64,000 bases of DNA. Origin: Alopecurus myosuroides. Taxonomy: Eukaryota; Streptophyta; Magnoliopsida; Poales; Poaceae. Positions 11,209 to 23,176 of this stretch are shown here, piece after piece. A program made the translations under genes and the position numbers. The notes under the pieces are model-generated. The model ran no database searches and had not been told where the DNA came from. It saw only the letters and a list, made by a program, of their open reading frames with translations. Within the stretch, counting starts at the first letter, position 1. Every line of letters starts with the position of its first letter. The stretch covers positions 273,761,349 to 273,825,348 of the forward strand of contig CM054062.1 in NCBI GenBank assembly GCA_028641055.1. The letters are read 5' to 3'.

Positions 11209-12535
11209 TGTTGGGAATATGCCCTAGAGGAAATCATGTATGATGTATTTCCAATGTATTCATAAAGTTATTAAGTCGTCCTTGTTTTGAACATATGATA
11301 TATGTCATTGAATATGTGATTCGATTGTGGAACTGTATATTCATTTTGTTCATACTAGATTGTCCTTGGTCATTAAGGTTGTGCTGGACACACACCCTAG
11401 ACTAATGTGAGTGTTGGCTGATGACACGGTTCCACTTGTCATGGGCATGGTGATGCCATTCCAACGTTCACAAACTTGGCTAAAGAGTTTAGCAAGTCGG
11501 ACTGACCCATATTGAGATGCAACGAGCATGTCGTCATTTGCATGTCTCAATCAATGTAATCCTTAGACCTGAGATTGTCGCACAATCCGAGTTGTGGATC
11601 ACCGACTTAGGTTCTGTCAAACGTTCTTCTGTGACAAGGCAGCTATAAAGGCAGAGTACGGGTCGAATGAGAAGCAATCTGCGTGATGTGGATAGTCAAG
11701 ATGGGATTTTGCCCCTCCGAATGGAGAGATATTCTCTGGGCCCTCTCGAGTGATATGATTCCGGAAGCATGGCCATGCGTAACTCGGTTAAGTGTTAACT
11801 GAGTCTGTTGACTAAGAGTTAGTCAGATGAATCATATATCACGGACCGAGAAGAGAGTTGAGCTATTAAGGGATGGCGATAAATCGCCTATAGTTCGACA
11901 AGGTATATCGTGAGGCAAAAGGGACTAAGATGAAAGTCACATTGAAGGTATGTCGTCATGACTCAATGGGAATTGGGAGTCGGCACGTTCTGCTAGGAGC
12001 CGCTACCGAATGATCGATTGAGAGTCGGACTCCAATCGTGTCCAAGTCGCCATGAGCCTGCAGGGTCGCACACTTAAGAGCGGGAGCAAATGTATTGTTC
12101 GGGTTGGACCCGAACCGGAAATGGACTGAGTTTGTGAGTCGGACTTACAGAGGGAATGGGCCACAAGTGTTGTGAAGCCCACTACCATTCGCTATATAAA
12201 GAGGGGCGCAGGTTGCCCAGCGGGCACGTTACTCCACTCCCATGCGTTGGGAACCCTAGCCCCACTCAGTCCAGCCGTCGCACCGGACCAAGCAGTCCGC
12301 CGTCGGAGCTCCTCCTCGTACGTGTGGATACCGGTAGAGGTGCTGTATGTTCAGCACTTCGATGTTCGTGGGATTGGATCGGCTGGATCGGATCGTGGGA
12401 CTCCACTGCACCGACGTGCTTCATCGATAATCCGCAACCGCGCGTCTAGTGGTAATACTCGTGGCCTTTTACCTCGGCTAGACCTTGGAAGTACCGCATA
12501 GGAAAAAGTTTTGTTTATCTCTACGCGTTCCAACA
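11209..12535 (+). repeat. 5' LTR of the copia element
   Basis: It runs TGTTGGG...CCAACA. The promoter TATATAAA at 12193-12200 is followed by GAGGGGCGCAGG, identical in the other two LTR copies of the window. The start resembles the BARE/Angela/WIS group (TGTTGG..ATATGCCCTAGAGGC), but length and body differ, so no family name is given. Confidence 0.93.
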
Positions 12536-12536
12536 G

Positions 12537-12548
12537 TGGTATCAGAGC
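12537..12548 (+). other. primer binding site of the copia element
   Basis: TGGTATCAGAGC starts one base after the 5' LTR. This is complementary to the 3' end of initiator tRNA-Met, the usual primer of plant copia elements. Confidence 0.93.
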
Positions 12549-13820
12549 GGTAGCTTCTGGTATTAGGCCCGAGATCCGTACATATGTGATATGTAGTTAG
12601 CGTTAGATGTGATCTAATTGCTGTTTTGGTGGTCGATCTATGAGATAGATCGGTTTTGTACAAGGTTGATTGGATCAATCGTACTCGGGGGTAATGGATG
12701 ATCAGGTTTCCGTGGTCATACTGCTAAGGTCGTGGAACAACTTACCCCTACTGGTCGGTATACCGTGACACATAAATCCATTTGCGGTGATCGAAGATCA
12801 AAGAGTTTGATCGAATCGAAATACGGATCTGATTTGGGTAAAGTCGTTCTATCCGATGAAGAAATCCATGTCCGATGAAGCAAACCGCCGGCTTCGCCCT
12901 ATCGTAGCGCCTTAGATATCGTTACGAGTTTCACAACGCCGGTAGATATCGCGTCTATGCATAACTTGTTTTTGTAGGAAGTTGTGAATGGTATGGCTTG
13001 TGTGCATGTGATGTGTGTAATCCATACATGATCTGCGTATCATGTTTTTGTCAGCCGGCTGGAGCCTAGGTGTTGTCATTTTATTGTATACCGGCCTGCG
13101 TGTCGGATTCTCTATGTAATTTTCATTTACTAGCTAGTGTAGCTTGTTGGAGAATCCAGATGACATGCAAGTCGATGTACAAGTCGGCTACATGGAGTAA
13201 GATGGCACGTGACAAGAGTTGGCACGAGTCGACTTACAAGCTTTGTGGAGATGGAGATCACCATGAAGAGAGTCATACCATTTCACATTATAATTGCTTT
13301 ATTTGTGTTATTGTTATGTCTCTTTTACCTCTATTTAGATAGTTGGTAGATATTAATCCCTCAAAGAAGGTCTAGTTGGTCGCCCCGCCAGTGCTGCACC
13401 ATCACAAGTCGGACATTCTTGGTAGTGGGCTCATAAAATTGAGGTACTACCAATTCTTTCTGATTATGTGGTTTTGAGTCGGACTCTTATAGCGGAATCA
13501 CTTGGTAAGCTAGACGAGTCCATCACAACTGTTGTGGGGCTCGGGGCTCGGTAGGTTGGGAGCCGGGGCATGTGATGCCACCCAACTAACATGAGTCGTA
13601 TAGGGATACGATTGGCAAGGTGTTGCCTACCTAGATCACTTGACGGCTAGTGGTGATGCTAAAGCTCACTAGTCGGCTTTCTTATTTAGGATCTTGAATC
13701 ACTAAGCAACCATCGGAGGGGTGTTGGTTCTAGTGGGAGCATAAGTATTAAAGCCTTTAATATGCTGCTCTTTTATGAATACATGCCTTAAGTGTTTTGC
13801 ATATTTTCTGTTGTAGATCA
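12549..13820 (+). other. untranslated leader of the copia element
   Basis: About 1.27 kb without a coding frame lies between the primer site and the gag ATG. Long leaders of this kind hold dimerisation and packaging signals in copia elements; no specific motif could be identified. Confidence 0.7.
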
Positions 13821-14640
13821 ATGGCACCTAGCAACCTTCCTCAGTTATCCACTTTTGCGTTGAAGTCAATCCTAGAGAAAGATAAGCTTAATGGAACTAA
13901 TTTCACCAACTGGTATCGTAATCTGAGATAGTCCTCAAGCATGACAAGAAAGAACATGTTCTAGAAACTCCACTTCCAGATGGGCCTGATGATGATGCGA
14001 CTGTCGTAGTCATAAATGCCTACCGTAAGACTAGAGATGAGTCTACAGAAATTAGCTGTCTTATGCTTGCACACATGGAACCGGACTTGCAGCAGCAGTT
14101 CGAGAATGTTGAGGCCTACGATATGATCGAAAGCCTCAAAAGTATGTTCCAGGCTCAGGAAAAGACCGAGAGGTATCAAGTCTCTCAAGCTTTGCTGGGC
14201 TGTAAGCTCAAAGACAGCGATCCACTGAGTCCACATGTAATCAAGATGGTTGGTTACATACAGTCTCTGGATCGGTTGGGCTTCCCAATTAACGAAGAGT
14301 TCGCTACTGATATAATTCTGAACTCTCTTCATAGTGTGTATGATCCGTTCATCTCGAACTACCATATGCATGGTATGGATAAGAAGATCACTGAATTACA
14401 TGGGATGCTCAAAACGGCAGAGGCTGATCTCAAGAAAGGCGCCAGTCAAGTGTTGATGGTGCAGAATAAAGCTAAGTTCAAGAAGAGTTCTTAGACTAAG
14501 AAGAAGAAGGATAAGTCAGGAGGTAGCGCCCATGGCCCTGTCCAGAGTGCTTCCTCAACGACTAAGCCATCTCCTACAGTCGGAGCCAATTGCTTATATT
14601 GCAAGCAGGATGGCCAGTGGAAGAGGAATTGCACCAAGTA
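13821..14640 (+). pseudogene. copia gag, broken
   Basis: The ATG at 13821 opens MAPSNLPQLSTFALKS and reaches NFTNWYRNLR, a typical copia gag start. A 1-base change near 13929 shifts the frame. The rest (to 14494) is readable: MLAHMEPDLQQQFE, DMIESLKSMF, SLHSVYDPFI. A TAG at 14492-14494 interrupts a lysine-rich tail. The zinc knuckle at about 14592-14633 reads CLYCKQDGQWKRNC, so the histidine of CX2CX4HX4C is glutamine here. Gag forms the virus-like particle and binds the RNA; this copy is inactive. Confidence 0.85.
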
Positions 14641-17600
14641 TTTGACTGACAGAGCCAAGAGTGGAGGTGTGACTTCCAACTCAGGTACGCTTGAGTGCAA
14701 TGTTATAGACATTTATCTTGCTGATGCACCTAACAGTTCTTGGGTATATGATACCGGATCAGTTATTCACATCTGCATCTCGTTGCAGGGACTGGTAAGA
14801 ACTAGGAGCGTGGCAAGAGGAGAAGTTCATATTCGAGTCGGCAACAAGGCGAGAGTCGCTGCGTTGGAAGTCGGCACGATGCAACTTTATTTACCTTCAG
14901 GATTTTTAATGGAACTGAATAATTGTTATTATGTTCCAGTGCTTAGTCGAAACATTATTTCCGCCTCATGTTTGATGAGACAAGGTTTTGAGTCGAATAT
15001 TAAGAATAATGGTTGTTTTTTATATTTGAAAGATATGTTTCATGGCTTTGCACCCGTTCAGAACGGGTTATTTATTTTGAATCTTGATAGTGAATCGGTC
15101 TATAACATAAATGTTAAAAGGTTGAAACCAAATGATCTGAATATGACTTACTTTTCGCATTGTCGGCTTGGTCATATAAGTTGGAAGCGCATGAAGAAGC
15201 TCCATGATGATGGACTTCTAACTTCGTTCGACTTAGAGTTGTTCGAGACATGTGAATCATGCCTACTAGGCAAAATGACCAAGACACCTTTTGCAAGGAG
15301 TTGTGAAAGGGCGTCCGACTTGTTGGAACTAATACATAGTGATGTATGGGGTCCAATGAGCACGACAGCTAGAGGTGGTTATGAGTACTTCATTACTTTT
15401 ACTGACGATTTAAGTAGGTATGGATATATCTATTTAATGAAACACAAGTCGGAAGCCTTTGAGAATTCAAAGAATTCCAGAGTGAAGTACAAGATCAACT
15501 CGGGAAGAAAATAAAGTTTCTACGGTCGGACCGTGGAGGCGAGTACTTGAGCCATGAGTTTGATGACCATCTAAAGAGTTGTGGAATAGTTTCTCAACTC
15601 ACTCCGTCGGGTACACCTCAGAGAAACGGTGTATCGGAACGGAGAAATCGGACCTTGTTGGACATGGTACGATCAATGATGAGTCGGGCAGATCTACCTT
15701 TATCATTTTGGGGTTATTGTCTAGAAACTGCAGCGTTCAGACTAAACAGAGTACCATCAAAGTCAGTAGAGAAGACACCGCATGAGATGTGGACTGGCAA
15801 AAAGCCAAGTTTGTCTTTTCTTAAGATTTGGGGTTGTGAAGCATTTGTCAAGCGACTTCAGTCGGACAAGCTCACGCCCAAGTCGGATAAGTGTATTTTC
15901 GTGGGGTATCCGAGGGAAACCTTGGGGTACTACTTCTACAACCGAGAAGAGGGCAAAGTGTTTGTTGCTAGGAACGGTGTCTTCCTCGAGAAAGAGTTTC
16001 TCCGTCGGGGAGTCAGTGGGAGCACAATGCAACTCGAAGAAATTCGAGAGGAACCAGCTAGGGGCGAGTCGGCAATGGCCTTGGAGGCTGAGCTAATCGT
16101 GGTACCTACGCCGGTAACAGCACCTAAACCACGGAGATCTGCCAGATTACAAAATGCCCGTGATGTTTTACTGTTAGACAGTAATGAGCCGGCAACTTAT
16201 TCGGAAGCGATGGTGGGATCTGATTCCGAGTCATGGCTTGGAGCCATGAGATCCGAGTTAAAGACCATGGATGAAAACCAAGTTTGGAATTTGGTTGATC
16301 TGCCTGACGGGGCAAGACCCGTCGAGTGCAAATGGGTCTTTAAGAAGAAAACTGACATATATGGAAATGTTTCCGTCTATAAAGCACAACTTGTCGCGAA
16401 GGGGTTCCGACAGGTTCACGGAGTTGACTACGACGAGACCTTCTCGCCCGTAGCGATGCTTAAGTCAGTTTCGGATCATGTTAGCCATAGCAGCCTATTT
16501 CGACTATGAGATATGACAGATGGATGTCAAGACGGCTTTCCTTAATGAAAATTTAACTGAGGACGTGTATATGATACAGCCCGAAGGTTTTGTCGATCCA
16601 TCTAACGCTGACAAGGTATGCAAACTTCAGAAATCCATTTATGGGTTGAAGCAAGCGTCTCGGAGTTGGAACATTTGCTTTGATGAGGTAGTCAAATCGT
16701 TTGGCTTCATCAAGAGCGATCATGATTCTTGTTTATACAAGAAATTTAGTGGGAGCAAAGTAAATTTTCTAATCTTATATGTGGACGACATATTACTGAT
16801 TGGAAATGATGTCATGATGTTGCAAGAAACCAAAGAGTCATTGGAAAGGAGTTTCTCAATGAAGGATTTGGGTGAGGCGACTTACATATTAGGAATCAGG
16901 ATCTATAGAGATAGATCAAGGCGGCTCATTGGATTGAGTCAGAGTACATATCTGGACAAAGTTTTGAAGAAATTCAAAATGGAAGAGTCTAAGAAGGGAT
17001 TCTTACCGATGTCCCATGGTATAAAACTTAGCAAGACTCAGTGTCCTTCGACGACTGATGAGCGAAGTCGGGTGAGTGTGATCCCGTATGCTTCGGCAAT
17101 CGGATCCATCATGTATGCCATGATTTGTACTAGGACAGATGTTTCCTATGCTCTAAGTGTAACGAGAAGATACCAGGCTGACCCTGGCGAAGCCCAGTGG
17201 GCAGCGGTTAAAAACATCCTTAAGTACTTGAGAAGGACTAAGGAAATGTTCCTAGTTTAAGGAGGTGATGAGGAATTCAGTGTAAAGGGTTACACGGATG
17301 CGATTTATCTCACCGACTCAGATGATTCTCGTTCGCAATCTTGATACATGTTCGTAATGAACGGAGGAGCTGTGAGCTGGAAGAGTTCCAAGCAAGATAC
17401 GGTGTCTGCATCTACAAGAGAGGCTGAGTATATTGCTGCCTCGGAGACGACAAAGGAAGTTGTTTGGATCAGGAACCTCCTGATAGATCTTGGTGTGGTT
17501 TAGGGCGTGTCCAATCCTTTGGACGTAAATTGTGACAACAATGGTGCTATCGTACAAGCCAAGGAACCTAGACAACACCAGAAGAACAAACATATACTCA

Positions 17601-17761
17601 TGCGTTACCACCTCATTCACCAGTTTGTCGAACAATGTGATATCAAGTTATGCAAAGTACACACGGATGCAAACATTGCAGATCCGTTGACAAAGGCGCT
17701 ACCACAGCCTAAGCATGAGGCACACATTAGAGGTATGGGCATTCGATGCCTAGGTATATGA
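14641..17761 (+). pseudogene. copia pol: protease, integrase, RT, RNase H, broken
   Basis: Protease has the active-site text VYDTGSVIHI (near 14740). The GAG-pre-integrase region has HCRLGHISWKRMKKL, and the integrase core starts HSDVWGPM. The frame shifts near 15460; the integrase then continues with TPQRNGVSERRNRTLLDMVR (E of the DDE triad) and GCEAFVKR. RT starts WNLVDLP..VECKWVFKKK; a second shift lies at about 16470-16520, then MDVKTAFLNENL, YGLKQASRSW and the catalytic LYVDDILL. RNase H shows VKGYTDA and STREAEYIA, with stops near 17258, 17341 and 17501. The final TGA is at 17759. Domain order INT before RT proves copia. Confidence 0.92.
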
Positions 17762-17784
17762 TGTCAAGATGATTGACTCTAGTG

Positions 17785-17796
17785 CAAGTGGGAGAC
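17785..17796 (+). other. polypurine tract of the copia element
   Basis: CAAGTGGGAGAC lies directly before the 3' LTR, where plus-strand synthesis is primed. Confidence 0.75.
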
Positions 17797-19114
17797 TGTT
17801 GGGAATATGCCCTAGAGGCAATCATGTATGATGTATTCCCAATGTATTCATAAAGTTATTAAGTCGTCCTTATTTTGAACATCTGATATATGTCATTGAA
17901 TATGTGATTTGATTGTGGAACTGTATATTCATGTTGTTCATACTAGATTGTCCTTGGTCATTAAGGTTGTGCTGGACACACACACCCTAGACTAATGTGA
18001 GTGTTGGCTGATGACACGGTTCCACTTGTCATGGGCATGGTGATGCCATTCCAACGTTCACAGACTTGGCTAAAGAGTTTAGCAAGTCGGACTGACCCAT
18101 ATTGAGATGCAACGAGTATGTCGTCATTTGCATGTCAATCAATGTAATCCTTAGACCTGAGATTGTCGCACAATCCGAGTTGTGGATCACCGACTTAGGT
18201 TCTGTCAAACGTTGTTCTGTGACAAGGCAGCTATAAAGGCAGAGTACGGGTCGAATAAGAAGCAAGTTGCGTGATGTGGATAGTCAAGATGGGATTTTGC
18301 CCCTCCGAATGGAGAGACATTCTCTGGGCCCTCTCGAGTGATATGATTCCGGAAGCATGGCCATGCGCAACTCGGTTAAGTGTTAACCGAGTCTGTTGAC
18401 TAAGAGTTAGTCAGATGAATCATATATCACGGACCGAGAAGAGAGTTGAGCTATTAAGGGATGACGATAAATCGCCTATAGTTCGACAAGGTATATCGTG
18501 AGGCAAAAGGGACTAAGATGAAAGTCACATTGAAGGTATGTCGTCATGACTCAATGGGACTTGGGAGTCGGCACGTTCTACTAGGAGCCGCTACCTATTG
18601 ATCGATTGAGAGTCGGACTCCAATCGTGTCCAAGTCGCCATGAGCCTGTAGGGTCGCACACTTAAGAGCGGGAGTAAATGTATTGTTCGGGTTGGACCCG
18701 AACCGGAAATTGACTGAGTTTGTGAGTCAGACTCACAGAGGGAATGGGCCACAAGTGTTGTGAAGCCCACTACCATTCGCTATATAAAGAGGGGCGCAGG
18801 TTGCCCAGCGGGCACGTTACTCCACTCCCATGCGTTGGGAACCCTAGCCCCACTCAGTCCAGCCGTCGCACCAGACCTAGCAGTCCGCCGTCGGAGCTCC
18901 TCCTCGTACGTGTGGATACCGGCAGAGGTGCTGTACGTTCAGCACTTCAACGTTCGTGGGATTGGATCGGATTGTGGGACTCCACTGCACCGACGTGCTT
19001 CATCGATAATCCGCAACCGCGCGTCTAGTGGTAATACTCGTAACCTTCTAACTCGGCTAGATCTTGGAAGTACCGCGTAGGAAAAAGTTTTGTTTATCTC
19101 TACGCGCTCCAACA
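17797..19114 (+). repeat. 3' LTR of the copia element
   Basis: It matches 11209-12535 over its whole length with scattered differences and a few short indels, for example one extra CA near 17984 and a missing CT near 18137. It ends CAACA and is followed by the target duplication CAAAG. Confidence 0.94.
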
Positions 19115-19119
19115 CAAAG

Positions 19120-19596
19120 TCCATTGGGCGGCCCAGTAAGCTGACGCGCAGGAAGCCGGATTCTAGAAGAACCCGGACCACGGTCCACTACGTGGTCTCG
19201 GTTGGATAAGAAGCCGGATGCCTTACTTTCCAAGAATAGGAATACTTTCCGTAGTATTCTAGGTTTCCTTCCTATAAGCCCTAGTCCGGCTATCTATATA
19301 AAGCCATACGGGAGCACAAGAGACAACAAGAGAACAAGGGTTCGAATAACTAGAAGCCAACTCGCCGGGAAGTTCATCCTTGCCGAGTTAGCGAAACCAT
19401 ACTCACGATTGTACTTTGTATACTTCAGTCTTCATCCCTGATTTAGTGAGATTGCAGGAGTAGGAACGCCGCCATAGTTGCGACGTACTGAACCTGGGTA
19501 AAACTTGTGTCCTTGTTGCTTCCACATTTCCACCCACGGTGCTACCAGTAGGCTTATGGCACCCCGGTCCATGAACCTAACTAAGAAGACTCGACA
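19120..19596 (+). repeat. 3' LTR of Tat-2, second part
   Basis: This continues the LTR cut at 11208. The core promoter TATATAAAG is near 19296-19304 and the end ...CTCGACA at 19596 pairs with the TGTCGG-type start. The total LTR is about 560 bases. From 19597 the sequence is a minus-strand copia gene, so GGATC (19597-19601) is the expected target duplication of Tat-2. Confidence 0.72.
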
Positions 19597-21580
19597 GGAT
19601 CCTCGAAACCCGGAGGTTCTTGACATAGATCAACTCATTTATGGGAACATTTAGAAAATCATTCTCAACATCCATTTGTTGCAATTTAAAATTGTGATGA
19701 GATGCATATGCAAGAAAGATGTGTATAGATTCAAGGCGAGCAACAGGGGCAAAAGTTTCATCGAAATCAACACCTTCGACTTGGGAGAAGCCTTGAGCCA
19801 CAAGTCTTGTCTTGTTGCGAATGACAATACCATTTTCATATTGCTTGTTCTTGAACACCCATTTGGTCCCTATGACGCTCTTACAATCCTTGGGTCTTGG
19901 CACTAAATTCTAGACCTTGTGTCGCTATAAGTTGTTGAGTTCATCATGCATAGCTTAAATCAAATCTTGATCCCCGATTGCCTCATATACCTTATTTGGA
20001 TCAATGAAGGAGACAAAAGAATGATGAGAGCTTTCCAATTGCCTACGAGTGATAACTCTTCCTCGAACTTGACCAAGAATCTTGTTTTTCGTGTGCTTCG
20101 AAATCTCAAGGTGACAGGCTCTTCTATTTTCTCTGCGAGCAACCATATCCTATAAGGTTTCTTGAGATGTGTCTTGTCCATCACCTTCATAATCGGAGAC
20201 ATGTCCATCTTGAACTTGGCCTTGAACATCATTTGGTGAATAATCACCGCTAGGTTGAGCACAGTCAACAATAGGAGGATCTTGTTCTTGGCTTGTTCAT
20301 TAGCTTGAGGGATTGGTGTTTGTTTTTGGATAGCTTTTGTGTTATTTGGTGTAAGTGATGGCTCCACTTGAGTAGAGCATAATCCTTCTCGTTATGCCAA
20401 AAGGTGTCCCTCAACGGTAGTTGTTGCACCAATCTCAATTCTTTTTATGACCATAGGAGGAATTTGATCACCTACAACACTATGATCTATGCGCCCCCCT
20501 TAGGAGCCATTTTCCTCATAAAATATCACATCTATAGGTTCTTCAACTTGTCTAGTGGACTTGTTGTAGACTCTATAGCCATGAGCATTCGTGGCATATC
20601 CAACAAAAATACCCTAATATGATCTAGGCTCGAATTTTCAAAAACATTTACTTTTCTTGCGAATAAAGCATTTGCAACCAAAAACTTTGAAGTAGGATAT
20701 ATTTGGATTCTTGCCAGTGAGAATCTCATATGGATTTCTGTACAAGAGATTTCGAAGATATAACCAGTTGGTAGCATAACATGCGCTGGCGACGGCTTTG
20801 GCCCAACATTTATATGGAAAATAGAACTCCGCAATCATGGTCCTTGCCGCATCCATATGAGTCTGGTTCTTCCTTTCCACAACACCATTTTGTTGAGGGG
20901 TATAGGAGTGGAATATTGATGAGCGATACCCTCATCACTAAGGAACCCCTCAATGGTGTAGTTCTTAAATTCGGTGCCATTGTTACTTCAGATTGCCATG
21001 ATCTTTGCATTTGTGTTGGCGTTCAACCAAAGTGATGAAATCAATGAACCTTTGTTGAGTCTCACTTTTCTTATTCAAGAAATAAACCCAACAATATCTT
21101 GAAGAGTCATCAAAAATCACCAAGCAATACTTATTGGCACCAAGACGATAGAGGATCAAATAGGTCCAAGTGAATGGGCTCAAGAATTCTTGTGGTGGTG
21201 ATGTTGGTCTTGGTATCGTGGGGTTTCTCCATGCTAATTTCCAAAATCGCAAGATCTAACCACACGATCTTTAGCAAACTTAGCATTGGTTAGTCCTAGA
21301 ATGTGACCGCCACTTTGGAGATCATGCAAATTCCTCATATTGGTATGGTATAACCAGCGATGCCATAGCCACACCACATCAACTTTAGCCATTATACAAG
21401 TCACGAAACACATGTCTCCTTTTGAGAAGTCCACTACATACGCCGTTCTCGACAAACCCAACGAAGCCTACTTTAAACGTCTTTTTCCATGTAACAATCA
21501 CATTCATAGCATCAAAGTAAGAAGCAAAACCGTGATGGGGTGAAATCACACACCCGTTGGGAGACTGCAAGAGGAAGGTC
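19597..21580 (-). pseudogene. old copia pol fragment (integrase and RT)
   Basis: It reads right to left. Near 21400 is the GAG-pre-integrase text LWHRWLYHTNMRNLH; 21250-20980 is the integrase core with degenerate first Asp region and VIFDDSSRYCWVYFL; 20880-20640 has MERKNQTHMDAARTM and GCKCFIRK; 20370-19960 is the linker; 19900-19600 is the RT start with GTKWVFKNK, GVDFDETFAPVARLE and NELIYVK. Many stops and shifts. The RT is cut at 19597 by Tat-2, and the gag side is cut at about 21580 by an Athila-like LTR, so this is one of the oldest layers here. Confidence 0.85.
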
Positions 21581-23176
21581 TGATGTAATCAACAGCAAAT
21601 TTCCCCCAGTTAAGGAACCAGGGTGATCAATCCAGTAGGACTTCGAAGTCTCTCAGTAGGTTGCTTGTGGCAATGGCGTCAGAATACAACGATTGACGAG
21701 AGCCAAGCGTGGACATGCACACAAACACAAACTCTCTCTTGCTCCCATCTTTCCGAGAAAGTTGTTAATCTTTCCGTCTTGCTAAAAACTAGAGAATTAA
21801 TTATATTAAATGGTTGGAGAATATTCAATCAAAACGGAACATCGAGCAAGTCATGGTTAAAAGATAGTAAACAAGGTTGTAAACAATGAGGAAAATAAGA
21901 CCGGGGGCCATAGTTTCACTAGTGTTGTATCTCCTAAGAACAATAAACATGCTGGTAAACAAATTACAGCTGGGCAATTGACAAATCATAAATGTTTTAC
22001 AATACTATTATGACGAGATGCAATGCATGGGTTCTAACGCATCACGTCAAGATAAATAGACCGCCTTCCGGCATCATCTATTACTAAGAGTCCACCTTGA
22101 GACAACCATCCAGCAAATCTCGCCTGTATTAAGTTGAAACAACGAAGTGATTGCTTGTGTGCAATAGACAAATGCATTAAGAACAATAGGTACCGTAAGA
22201 AATAATTCTCATATGTAGACAAGAACACCGATGTTTTATCCCTAGTGGCAACAACACATCCTCCACCTGTCATGTTTCTGTCACTCGAGCATAGATATAA
22301 AGGAGGCATGAAACCACTATCTAGCATATAAACCCTCTATTGGAGATGCATACAATAACTTGGCTAAGGAAAGCATACACATCGGATAGCATTGCAAGAT
22401 CAGATTAAAACCCTCTAAACATATAAGTGAAGCAACTCAGTATGACATGAACAAAATTACCATAATCTCATGGTTCATAGGAATCCAACAAACAAAACAT
22501 GTAGCAATTAAATAACGGTGATCTTGATCATGTAGGGAAACTCACAAGATCTAAACATGGTGGAACAAGGAGGAGAGTATGCCATCTAGCTACGTCTATG
22601 GACCCGTAATCCTGGGACGAACTACTCACACATCTGTACGGAGGCAATCATGGCGATGTAGAGGCCTCTGGTGACGATCCCTGTCTCCAGCATGGTGCCG
22701 GAGCAGGAATTCAGAAGCCCTAGATTGGACCATCGAGGTGACGGCGCCTATGTATTTGTTTCATGGAAAATTTCTCTGTCCCCAACATTTTTAGGGTTAA
22801 AGTGAATTTATAGGCGCAGAGGCAACGAGAGGCGGTGGCTAGGGCCACGATGTGACTCCCAGGCACGACCTAGGGGGCGTGCCTAGCACCCCTCTGGTGG
22901 GCCCCTGTCTCCCCTGCGGCTTTCTTTTGGATTCCGTCTTTGTTCCGTGTAAAATTTGATCTCCGTGAATTTTCAGGACTTTTGGCGAATACTTTCTTCA
23001 GAACTTTTGTGAAATATAAAAACAATAGAAAACATAAACTAGCTCTAGGTATCTTGTTAATAGGTTAGTCATTGAAATCATCTGGAAAATGAAGTAAAAT
23101 ATTTAGAAAACATGGGAGAACATAAACAAAACAAGCATGGATCCTAAAAAATTATAGATACGTTTGAAACGTATCA
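21581..23176 (-). repeat. 3' LTR of an Athila-like gypsy element (LTR X)
   Basis: On the minus strand the LTR starts TGATACGTTTCAAACGTATCTATA right after GCTTGGGGATGC, the polypurine region typical of Triticeae Athila-like elements. It ends GATTACATCA at about 21581. Length is about 1.6 kb. No gene lies in it. The distal end is set by similarity in style only and may be off by some bases. Confidence 0.72.

Larger units (their letters stand above)
11209..19114 (+). mobile_element. full-length Ty1/copia retrotransposon, 7906 bp
   Basis: The element is bounded by LTRs of 1327 and 1318 bases that both start TGTTGGGAATATG and end CAACA. The 5-bp target duplication CAAAG is perfect (11204-11208 and 19115-19119). 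A tRNA-Met-type primer site follows the first LTR and a purine tract precedes the second. Gag, protease, integrase, RT and RNase H occur in copia order. The two LTRs differ by scattered substitutions and small indels (a few percent by eye), so the insertion is not very recent. The coding part is broken by frameshifts and stops, so the copy cannot move on its own. It sits inside the 3' LTR of Tat-2. Confidence 0.95.
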
